DNA of 64,000 nucleotides, taken from the NCBI RefSeq assembly GCF_004570575.1, contig NZ_SPPD01000001.1:124001-188000 (forward strand). The letters are read 5' to 3'. This DNA is from Streptococcus cuniculi. GTDB taxonomy: Bacteria > Bacillota > Bacilli > Lactobacillales > Streptococcaceae. A program made the position numbers and the translations under genes. Shown piece after piece: positions 55,724 to 62,683 of this stretch (position 1 is its first letter; each line of letters opens with the position of its first letter). The notes under the pieces were generated by a model. That model was given only the letters and a program-made list of their open reading frames with translations. It was not told where the DNA came from and ran no database searches.

Positions 55724-56770
55724 ATGGAGAAGACATTGTGGAAAGACTTGCAAAAAGCCTTTAATACTGGGGTATCGTATATGCTGCCCTCGGTTGTCGT
55801 AGGTGGGGTCTTTATTGCCCTATCCTTAGCGACCGGAAAGCCTGGTGAAGGAGGAATGGAAGTTAGCGGCCAATTCATGCAGGATTTGCTGGATTTGGGA
55901 GTGGCAGGATTTTCCATCATGATTCCGCTACTTGCAGGCTATATCGCCTATTCTATCGCAGGCAAACCTGCTCTTGCACCTGCCATGATTTTGGGTTATG
56001 TTGCCAATAATCCAATCGGTTCTGCTCAAGTTAAGACTGGTTTTTTAGGAGCGATGTTGCTAGGTGTGCTGACAGGTTACTTTGTAAAGTGGTGTAAAAC
56101 CTGGAAAGTAACCCCAACCATTCGTACCTTGATGCCTATCTTAATCATCCCTATTCTAACCGTCTTTTTATTGGGAATGCTCTACATTTATGTCATTTCT
56201 GTTCCGATTGGTGCAGCGATGACATGGCTGGTCGCTACTCTAGGTGAATTGCAAGGGGGCAGTGCCATTGTACTTGGGCTCATTATTGGAGCGATGACTG
56301 CTGTTGATATGGGAGGCCCAATCAACAAGACAGCGACAGCTTTTACACTTGCTCTGATGGCAGAAGGTATCTATGCACCAAATGGCGCTCACCGAATCGC
56401 GGTTGCGATTCCTCCGCTTGCAGTTGCCATCTCAACCTTTATTGATCGGAAAAAATATACCAAAGAGGATCGGGATTTGGGGATGTCAGCCTTCTTTATG
56501 GGGCTTATCGGTATTACAGAAGGGGCGATTCCCTTTGCAGTAAAAGACATGAAACGGGTATTGCCAGCGATTATCATTGGAAGTGCTGTGGGTGGTGCCT
56601 TGGGCATGATGAACAATGTTGAAGCACTGGTACCGCACGGAGGCTTGATTATTTTGCCAGTTGTCAACGGGAAGTTGTGGTATTTCCTTGCCATGTTGAT
56701 TGGAACGCTGGTATCTGTTGCAATCATCCACTTCACAAAACCAAATCTAGCGGATGAAGAAGTAAAATAA
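55724..56770 (+). CDS. PTS EIIC component, fructose type
   Basis: A 348-residue permease with about nine spans. The sugar-site motifs of the Fru family are visible: PALAPAMILGYVANNPIG, MGGPINKTATAFTLALMAEG, GITEGAIPFAVKDM. It takes up a phosphorylated hexose or hexitol. Ribosome site AAAAGGAGAA. Downstream GatZ-like protein suggests that the sugar feeds the tagatose-phosphate route, but this is inference. Confidence 0.92.
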   Translation: MEKTLWKDLQKAFNTGVSYMLPSVVVGGVFIALSLATGKPGEGGMEVSGQFMQDLLDLGVAGFSIMIPLLAGYIAYSIAGKPALAPAMILGYVANNPIGSAQVKTGFLGAMLLGVLTGYFVKWCKTWKVTPTIRTLMPILIIPILTVFLLGMLYIYVISVPIGAAMTWLVATLGELQGGSAIVLGLIIGAMTAVDMGGPINKTATAFTLALMAEGIYAPNGAHRIAVAIPPLAVAISTFIDRKKYTKEDRDLGMSAFFMGLIGITEGAIPFAVKDMKRVLPAIIIGSAVGGALGMMNNVEALVPHGGLIILPVVNGKLWYFLAMLIGTLVSVAIIHFTKPNLADEEVK

Positions 56771-56780
56771 GGAGAAAACT

Positions 56781-58058
56781 ATGTCGAAATTGTCCATTAA
56801 ATCAGTCGTCGAAGGCTTGCTAGCTTTGCAAAGTCAGGGAGAATCTGCCACCTTGTTAGGGATTGGCCCTATGTCACGCAATTGTGTACAGGCAACGCTC
56901 GAATTGTCAAAAGAAGATGACTATCCGGTCATGTTTATCGCTAGCCGAAATCAGGTCGATTTGGATGAATTAGGTGGAGGCTATGTCAATGGCTGGAACC
57001 AGTTTAGCTTTGCCAAAGCAGTAGAAGAAGTGGCAGAAGAAATTGGCTATGATAATCTCTATTATCTTTGCCGAGACCATGGTGGTCCTTGGCAGCGGGA
57101 TAAAGAAAGAAATGATCATTTACCAGTAGAGGAAGCCATGCGCCTAGGCCAGCAGTCCTATGTGGGAGACATTGAAGCAGGCTTTGATTTGCTGATGATT
57201 GACCCGACTAAGGATCCTTTTGAGGTTGGCAAGGTGATTCCACTTGATGTCGTATTGGATCGGACGGTTGACTTGATTGCCTTCTGTGAAGAGGAGCGTA
57301 AAAAACGCGGATTGCCAGAAATTGGCTACGAGGTTGGAACAGAAGAAACAAATGGTGGTTTGACTTCTACGGAGACCTATGAAACCTTCATTCAACGGTT
57401 GCAGGAAGAGTTAGGCAAACGCCAGTTGCCGATGCCAACCTTTATTGTCGGTCAGACAGGGACCTTGACACGTAAGACGGAACAAGTTGGCCACTTTAAT
57501 TTCCAAAATGCCTATGATTTGGCACAGATGGCCAAGAAATATGGTGTTGGGTTGAAGGAGCATAATGGGGATTATCTCGATGATGTTACCTTGCTAGAGC
57601 ATATCCCATCGGCGATTACCGCAACCAATGTAGCTCCTCAATATGGAACAGAGGAGACACGGGCTTATCTCAATCTAGGAAAAGTCGAAGAAATATTAGT
57701 CGAGCAAGGCTTGATTTCTGAACCGTCAACCATTCGTCAAACCCTTCTCCTACATGCCATTCAAAGTGAGCGATGGAGAAAGTGGATGATGGGAGACCAG
57801 AAAGATTTGACGGTTGAGCAAATCTTAGAAGGAGGCAATCAGGAGTTGCAAGAAGAAATCCTAGACATAGCAGGTCATTATACCTTTAATGACGTGGAAG
57901 TCAAGGAACAAATCGAGAAACTATATACCAATTTAGCAGCCTATCATATTGACGGGAAACGCTATGTCATTGACCACATTAAGCGTCCGATTCGGGATTA
58001 TGCGGAGTGTTACAATCTAAAAGGGGTAACGAGCCGTATCAAAGCCTTACAAAAATAA
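56781..58058 (+). CDS. GatZ/KbaZ-like tagatose-bisphosphate aldolase subunit
   Basis: A 425-residue TIM-barrel protein of the GatZ/KbaZ family, the non-catalytic partner that stabilises class II tagatose-1,6-bisphosphate aldolase. Recognisable: GIGPMSRNCVQATLELS, FIASRNQVDLDELGGGYVNGWNQ, YLCRDHGGPWQRDKE, EVGTEETNGG. The catalytic subunit (GatY/KbaY) is not in the window. Either it is encoded elsewhere or this protein works alone; some homologues have been proposed to act independently. Last gene of the PTS operon; terminator follows. Confidence 0.88.
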   Translation: MSKLSIKSVVEGLLALQSQGESATLLGIGPMSRNCVQATLELSKEDDYPVMFIASRNQVDLDELGGGYVNGWNQFSFAKAVEEVAEEIGYDNLYYLCRDHGGPWQRDKERNDHLPVEEAMRLGQQSYVGDIEAGFDLLMIDPTKDPFEVGKVIPLDVVLDRTVDLIAFCEEERKKRGLPEIGYEVGTEETNGGLTSTETYETFIQRLQEELGKRQLPMPTFIVGQTGTLTRKTEQVGHFNFQNAYDLAQMAKKYGVGLKEHNGDYLDDVTLLEHIPSAITATNVAPQYGTEETRAYLNLGKVEEILVEQGLISEPSTIRQTLLLHAIQSERWRKWMMGDQKDLTVEQILEGGNQELQEEILDIAGHYTFNDVEVKEQIEKLYTNLAAYHIDGKRYVIDHIKRPIRDYAECYNLKGVTSRIKALQK

Positions 58059-58067
58059 GCGAGAGAG

Positions 58068-58095
58068 AAGTTGGGAGTGAGCTTCCCGACTTTTT
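58068..58095 (+). terminator. Terminator of the PTS operon
   Basis: Stem AGTTGGGA/TTCCCGACT with a six-base loop and TTTTTC. Confidence 0.85.
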
Positions 58096-58141
58096 CTGGC
58101 TTATCCGAATACGAATTATTTCCAAAAAATCAAAGTAATTC

Positions 58142-58169
58142 TTGACATCCTTATATATTCTGTTAGAAT
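58142..58169 (+). promoter_or_regulatory. Promoter of the ABC exporter leader
   Basis: TTGACA (58142-58147), 16-bp spacer, TAGAAT (58164-58169). The leader is then about 390 nt long and contains a hairpin repeat, an sORF and a terminator before the first exporter gene. Confidence 0.75.
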
Positions 58170-58185
58170 GGTAGATATATAACGA

Positions 58186-58284
58186 TTAATTGAACTCGGG
58201 CTAAAAGCTCGGAAAAAAGATAGACGTCCTTGTGTCCTGGGACACATCGTCAGTCTCCTATTTTTCAAACGCCCTCGTATCTTA
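58186..58284 (+). repeat. Nested-stem hairpin repeat, cleanest single copy
   Basis: A 99-bp unit from TTAATTGAACTCGGGC to ACGCCCTCGTATCTTAG with nested stems at 58222-58256: outer AGAC/GTCT, inner GTGTCC/GGGACAC, conserved TCCTT and ATCGTCA between them. It lies within the transcribed leader of the ABC exporter. Confidence 0.75.
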
Positions 58285-58302
58285 GTGAAAGGAGAAAAAA
58301 CA

Positions 58303-58407
58303 ATGAACAACCATGTAGTATTGATGAGTAATGTTGTAATGGTCAACAGTGTTGGAATGAACAGTTGTGTTTTTCAGAATAGCCTCCTTTCTAAGTATCA
58401 GTCTTAG
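58303..58407 (+). CDS. 34-residue small ORF in the exporter leader
   Basis: GAAAGGAGAAAAAACA is followed by ATG and 34 codons (MNNHVVLMSNVVMVNSVGMN...SLLSKYQS). It is hydrophobic and rich in Val, Asn, Met and Ser. The strong ribosome site right after a promoter, and a terminator hairpin 25 nt after its stop, make it a good leader-peptide candidate whose translation could control read-through. Ribosome-mediated attenuation of drug-exporter genes is known in Gram-positives. No homologue is known to me. Confidence 0.5.
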   Translation: MNNHVVLMSNVVMVNSVGMNSCVFQNSLLSKYQS

Positions 58408-58430
58408 TGTCTTTTTGTGGACTTGAGGGA

Positions 58431-58464
58431 CTCGGGATGGAGCTGTTCTATCTCGGTTTTTTTT
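58431..58464 (+). terminator. Attenuator-like terminator before the ABC exporter
   Basis: Stem CGGGATGG/CTATCTCG (two G-T pairs), seven-base loop, then eight T at 58457-58464, 100 nt upstream of the first exporter gene. Confidence 0.65.
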
Positions 58465-58476
58465 GTATGCTTTCGA

Positions 58477-58543
58477 GTCTTTTCGTTTTGATTTGCTATG
58501 TCGTTTACGCGTCTTGACTTGTACAAAATCAAAACGGAAAGAC
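58477..58543 (+). promoter_or_regulatory. 18-bp leader hairpin before the exporter start
   Basis: Arms GTCTTTTCGTTTTGATTT (58477-58494) and AAATCAAAACGGAAAGAC (58526-58543), 17 of 18 positions canonical plus one G-U, 31-nt loop. It ends about 10 nt before the ribosome site AAGGAGG of the first exporter gene. Confidence 0.65.
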
Positions 58544-58566
58544 GATGGGATTTTAAGGAGGAGAAA

Positions 58567-60297
58567 ATGATAGGATTGATTTTTCGCTATGTAAAGCAGC
58601 ACAAGTGGCTGTATTTACTGGTTGCGATTATGCTGATTGTTTATGATGCGTGTTTGTTGATACCGACCAAGATTATTCAGGGCTTGGTGGACAAGATTGG
58701 TCAGGGGAGCTTGACGGGAGCGGGCTTGATGCAGGATATGCTGCGGTTGCTCGGAGTGACCATTTTGACCTATGTGATGGCCTACATTTGGCATTTGAAG
58801 TTGTTCCAGTCATCGGTGCAGTTTAAATTTGATATGCAGCAGCGTTCTTTTCGGAAATTGGTGGTCATGCGGACGCCATTTTATGAGAAATTTCGCTCGG
58901 GCGATGTAATGACCCGCTTTTCAACGGATGTGGAAGGCTTGATGGACATGGTGGGCTACGGGCTCATGATTGTCGTCTATGCTGGTGGGATGATTGCCTT
59001 TATCATTCCGACCATGTTTTTCATCTCTTGGCAGATTAGCCTTGTGGCCTTGATTCCGATGACTGTCTTGGTTGCAGCCATTTACTTTGTCGGTCAAAAG
59101 CAGGACAAGGCTGTTGAAGTCAACCGTGAAGCAGTCGCTGGTCTCAATGATGAGGTCTTGGAAGTGGTTGAAGGAATTCGTGTCACGCGCGCCTACAGCA
59201 AGAAAGAACGGCAGGAGCGTAAGTTTCAGGAGCGAACCCGAGCGCTTGCTCGTGGCGGCGACAATATCATGGCGTTGCAATCTTTGTACAATCCCCTAGC
59301 GACCATTTTACTGGGACTTGCGACCATAGCCATTTTAGGGATGGGAGCGATCTTTTTAGAGCGGGGACAGGTGTCACTCGGTCAGGTGATTGCCCTGCAA
59401 CTCTACACGGTGTCACTCTTAGAACCCTTTTGGCTGCTGTCGGACTTTATCTTGGTCTATCAGACAGGCAAGACCTCTTTTGCGAAATTGCAGGAGTTGG
59501 TGGACACGGGTGATGATATGGAAGAAGATGGCAGGGTGTTGCTTGCTGACCTCGAGGAATTGGTTTTTGAGAATTACGATTTTTCCTATCCTCAGGCGGA
59601 GCGCAATAGTTTGACAGGCATTTCCTGGACTTTGAAGGCAGGTCAGACAGTCGGAATTGTCGGTAAGACAGGTTCTGGAAAAACGACCTTGATTCGCCAG
59701 TTTTTACGCCAATATCCAGTCGGGAGTGGCAACTTCACCCTCAATGGACAATCAATACTGGAATTTAAGCGGTCATCTATCGAACAAAAGATTGGCTATG
59801 TACCGCAGGAGCATGTTCTGTTTTCAAAAAGCGTCCGTGAAAATATCGCCCTCGGCAAGGTCAGCAGTCAACTAGAGGAGATTGTTCAAGCCATTGAAAC
59901 AGCAGACTTTACCAAGGATTTGGAGCGGATGTCAGAGGGGATGGAGACCATGATTGGAGAACGCGGAGTGTCGATTTCGGGTGGACAGAAGCAACGGATT
60001 TCCATTGCTCGAGCCTTCTTACGAAATCCAGATCTGCTGATCTTAGATGACTCCCTATCAGCGGTTGATGCGAGAACTGAACGTCAGATTATTGAAAATA
60101 TCCAGCGGGAGCGCAAGGGTAAGACCAATATCATCGTGACCCACCGCCTGTCTGCGGTGCATCATGCGGATTGGGTCTTGGTGCTAGAGGACGGTCGGAT
60201 TGTCGAAGAAGGAACACCCGCACAACTCATCGCCCAAGAGGGTTGGTACTATGAGCAGTACCAACGCCAGCAAAGTCAGGAAGGAGATGAAGAATGA
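58567..60297 (+). CDS. Heterodimeric ABC multidrug exporter, subunit 1
   Basis: A 576-residue half-transporter: six spans (about 15-300) and an ATPase domain. Walker A GIVGKTGSGKTTL, signature SISGGQKQRISIA, Walker B LLILDDSLSAVD with Asp in place of the catalytic Glu, switch His in IIVTHRLSA. The Glu-to-Asp change marks the degenerate site usual in one subunit of heterodimeric exporters (PatA/PatB, EfrA/EfrB, LmrC/LmrD types). I place the start at 58567 (AAGGAGGAGAAA). It overlaps subunit 2 by 4 nt. The leader suggests induction by attenuation. Confidence 0.9.
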   Translation: MIGLIFRYVKQHKWLYLLVAIMLIVYDACLLIPTKIIQGLVDKIGQGSLTGAGLMQDMLRLLGVTILTYVMAYIWHLKLFQSSVQFKFDMQQRSFRKLVVMRTPFYEKFRSGDVMTRFSTDVEGLMDMVGYGLMIVVYAGGMIAFIIPTMFFISWQISLVALIPMTVLVAAIYFVGQKQDKAVEVNREAVAGLNDEVLEVVEGIRVTRAYSKKERQERKFQERTRALARGGDNIMALQSLYNPLATILLGLATIAILGMGAIFLERGQVSLGQVIALQLYTVSLLEPFWLLSDFILVYQTGKTSFAKLQELVDTGDDMEEDGRVLLADLEELVFENYDFSYPQAERNSLTGISWTLKAGQTVGIVGKTGSGKTTLIRQFLRQYPVGSGNFTLNGQSILEFKRSSIEQKIGYVPQEHVLFSKSVRENIALGKVSSQLEEIVQAIETADFTKDLERMSEGMETMIGERGVSISGGQKQRISIARAFLRNPDLLILDDSLSAVDARTERQIIENIQRERKGKTNIIVTHRLSAVHHADWVLVLEDGRIVEEGTPAQLIAQEGWYYEQYQRQQSQEGDEE

Positions 60298-62171
60298 GAG
60301 TAGTCATTGTCCTATTAAAAGAAATTCGTCATGTCAAGGGCTTGTTTGGCTTTGGCGTTCTCATCTATCTTGGTGCGTCAACCTTGGTACGCCTTTCGCC
60401 GATTCTCTTGCAGCGCATCATTGACGGACCGATAACAGATTTGAGCAAGGGTTTGGCCTTTGATCAAGCAGCTTTTCTCTGGCAATTAGCAGCCTATCTG
60501 GGCTTAAACGTGATAGGTGGCCTCTTCTTTTATCTTTCAACGCGCATCTTGATGCACTGTGCCAATCGGATTGCGGAAATCTTGCGCAATCGTGCCTACG
60601 ATCAAATGCAACGGCTACCCATTTCTTATTTTGATGATAAGCCAGCAGGAAAAATTGCGACACGGATTGTCAATGATACGGAAACCCTGCGCAATCAATT
60701 TTATGCGACCTTGGTCTATATTTTTAATAGCCTGATACGTCTCGTCTTTACCTATGGTATTATTTTCTATATGAATCTGATTTTAGGCTTGGTGTTACTG
60801 GCACTGTTGCCGGTATTTTATGCCTTGCAAGTCTTTTACAAAGGCTTGACGGACCAGCCCATGAAAGAGTTTTATGATGCGAGAAGTGACATCAATACCA
60901 AGGTCAATGAAACCATGAATGGAGCAAGCCTGATTCAGCTTTATGGTCAAGAAGAAGCAGTGATGCAGGATTTTGAACAGACTGCTAATAGGATGAGAGC
61001 GGCTGAAAATCGGATTATCTGGGCGCAGTCTATTGCGACTTGGAACATGACTGAGCTCATCAAGTACTTGGTGATTACCGTAGTCCTAACCATTGCAGGT
61101 CAGCGTTTCCTAGCAGGTCAGTGGCAGTTGACAGCGGGGATTCTCTTTATCTATATCAACTATACCGCAGATGTGTTTGATGCGATGGGGCGTCTAGTCC
61201 AGCAATTTCCCAATATGCTGCGTTCCTTGGAGACAGGGAAACGCTTGTTGGCCTTGTTGGAAGAGCCTGTAGAAGAAGATGGTGAGGCTGAGTTGGTCGT
61301 GACAGACGGTCGAGTGGTTTTTGACCGTGTTCACTTTGCCTATGAAGAAGGCAAGCCTATTTTGCAGGATATTTCCTTTGAGGTAGAAAAAGGTGAGACC
61401 ATTGCCCTTGTTGGTCATACTGGATCAGGTAAGACCTCCATCATGAACCTCCTTTATCGCTTTTATGATCCGCAAGAAGGTGGTGTCTTTATTGATGGGC
61501 AAAATATCAGAGACTATGCGCGTGAAAGTGTCCGTAGTCACATGGGGATTGTCCTTCAAGACCCCTACCTCTTTACCGGTACTATCGCAACGAATGTCAG
61601 TATGAATGACGAGGAAATGGATCGTCAGAAGATTTTGGAATCTCTGGAAAAAGTTGGAGCGAGCGATTTACTGAGCCGACTAGAGCAGGGGATCGATGAG
61701 CCTGTAGTCGAAAAGGGAGCCGCCTTTTCAAGTGGGGAACGGCAGTTGATTGCCTTTGCTCGCACCCTCTACTCCGATCCCAAGATTTTGATTTTGGATG
61801 AAGCGACCTCGCATATTGATACAGAGACCGAGGAAATGATCCAGCACGCTATGGAAGTGGTCAAGGAGGGACGGACGACCTTTATCATTGCCCATCGGCT
61901 TTCTACGATTCAAAATGCAGACCAGATTTTGGTACTGGACAAGGGAGAAATTGTCGAGCGAGGAAACCACGAGCAACTACTAGCCTTAGGTGGTATCTAT
62001 GCCCAGATGCAGGCGATTCAGCAGTCTGTGGTAGTAGTCATCAACTATCCAAATGGCGACAGTGATGAAATTCCGGCTGAGGTGATTGTAGAAGATAACC
62101 GCTCCGAAGAGGAAAAAATTCTTCAACAGACGCTGACAAGAACGACCCAGCAGGTCAAGTCTAAACGGTAA
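60294..62171 (+). CDS. Heterodimeric ABC multidrug exporter, subunit 2, with extended C-terminus
   Basis: A 625-residue half-transporter. Six spans, then Walker A ALVGHTGSGKTSI, signature AAFSSGERQLIAFA, Walker B ILILDEATSHID with the catalytic Glu, switch His in FIIAHRLST. The family normally ends near GGIYAQMQAIQQ (residue about 577). Here a further 47 residues follow (VVVVINYPNGDSDEIPAEVIV, EDNRSEEEKI, then basic). The first part resembles the VVVVTYADGSK strand of the Rib-type surface-protein remnant just downstream, so the tail may come from a fusion. Confidence 0.88.
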   Translation: MRVVIVLLKEIRHVKGLFGFGVLIYLGASTLVRLSPILLQRIIDGPITDLSKGLAFDQAAFLWQLAAYLGLNVIGGLFFYLSTRILMHCANRIAEILRNRAYDQMQRLPISYFDDKPAGKIATRIVNDTETLRNQFYATLVYIFNSLIRLVFTYGIIFYMNLILGLVLLALLPVFYALQVFYKGLTDQPMKEFYDARSDINTKVNETMNGASLIQLYGQEEAVMQDFEQTANRMRAAENRIIWAQSIATWNMTELIKYLVITVVLTIAGQRFLAGQWQLTAGILFIYINYTADVFDAMGRLVQQFPNMLRSLETGKRLLALLEEPVEEDGEAELVVTDGRVVFDRVHFAYEEGKPILQDISFEVEKGETIALVGHTGSGKTSIMNLLYRFYDPQEGGVFIDGQNIRDYARESVRSHMGIVLQDPYLFTGTIATNVSMNDEEMDRQKILESLEKVGASDLLSRLEQGIDEPVVEKGAAFSSGERQLIAFARTLYSDPKILILDEATSHIDTETEEMIQHAMEVVKEGRTTFIIAHRLSTIQNADQILVLDKGEIVERGNHEQLLALGGIYAQMQAIQQSVVVVINYPNGDSDEIPAEVIVEDNRSEEEKILQQTLTRTTQQVKSKR

Positions 62172-62511
62172 ATCTTGGAGCAACTCCAGATGCCAGCGCA
62201 TCTCTCGTATCAGTTCCTGCAGGTGCAACTGTAGCTTACAAAGAGCCAGTCGATACCAGCACAGTGGGTGATAAGCCAGCAGTTGTTGTCGTGACTTACG
62301 CAGACGGTAGCAAGCTGTGATCGTCAAGGTTGTTGCTAACGGTAAGGACACGAATGAGGAACAGCCTCAAGGAGGACAGCAAAAAGTTGTGCCGAAGACT
62401 ACCTTGCCGAAAACAGGTAGCAGTGAGCATACGGGTACAGCCGTACTTGGAATGGGTGCCTTGGTAACAGCCCTTGGTCTTATGGGAATCAAGAAAAAAG
62501 AATCCGAATAA
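62171..62511 (+). pseudogene. C-terminal remnant of an LPXTG surface protein
   Basis: Without a start codon, the frame from 62171 reads NLGATPDASASLVSVPAGATVAY...KPAVVVVTYADGSK, a Rib/alpha-like repeat strand, then hits TGA at 62318. One base deleted near 62315 moves the frame; the other frame continues VIVKVVANGKD...KTTLPKTGSSEHTG, membrane span GTAVLGMGALVTALGLMG and IKKKESE. So it is the wall anchor of a sortase substrate with the whole N-terminus lost and a frameshift in the remainder. It directly abuts the exporter stop codon. Confidence 0.8.
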
Positions 62512-62535
62512 GGTGTCTTTCATCAATAATGCGAG

Positions 62536-62565
62536 AAGTTGAGTAATGCTTACTCAGCTTTTTTT
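62536..62565 (+). terminator. Terminator after the LPXTG remnant
   Basis: Stem AAGTTGAGTAA/TTACTCAGCTT and seven T. It merges into TTTTTGACGAGTAT, a lone BOX-type end. Confidence 0.8.
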
Positions 62566-62616
62566 GACGAGTATGACTCGTTTGCTTTCCTTAAGAATGT
62601 GGAAAAATATCTTTTT

Positions 62617-62653
62617 TGAAAACATTTACAAAGGGAAGTGGGAGGATTATACT
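62617..62653 (+). promoter_or_regulatory. cre site overlapping the GH1 gene promoter
   Basis: TGAAAACATTTACA at 62617-62630 fits the CcpA consensus except for one central base. Its end is the -35 TTTACA (62625-62630), 17 bp before TATACT (62648-62653). Repression by CcpA in glucose is expected. Confidence 0.7.
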
Positions 62654-62683
62654 AGAAATAAAACAAGTCATAAAGGAGACACT

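Noticed and set aside
58282..58602. 106-codon minus-strand frame over the exporter leader
   Set aside because: Low-complexity basic product without a ribosome site; it is the complement of the sORF, terminator and hairpin region.
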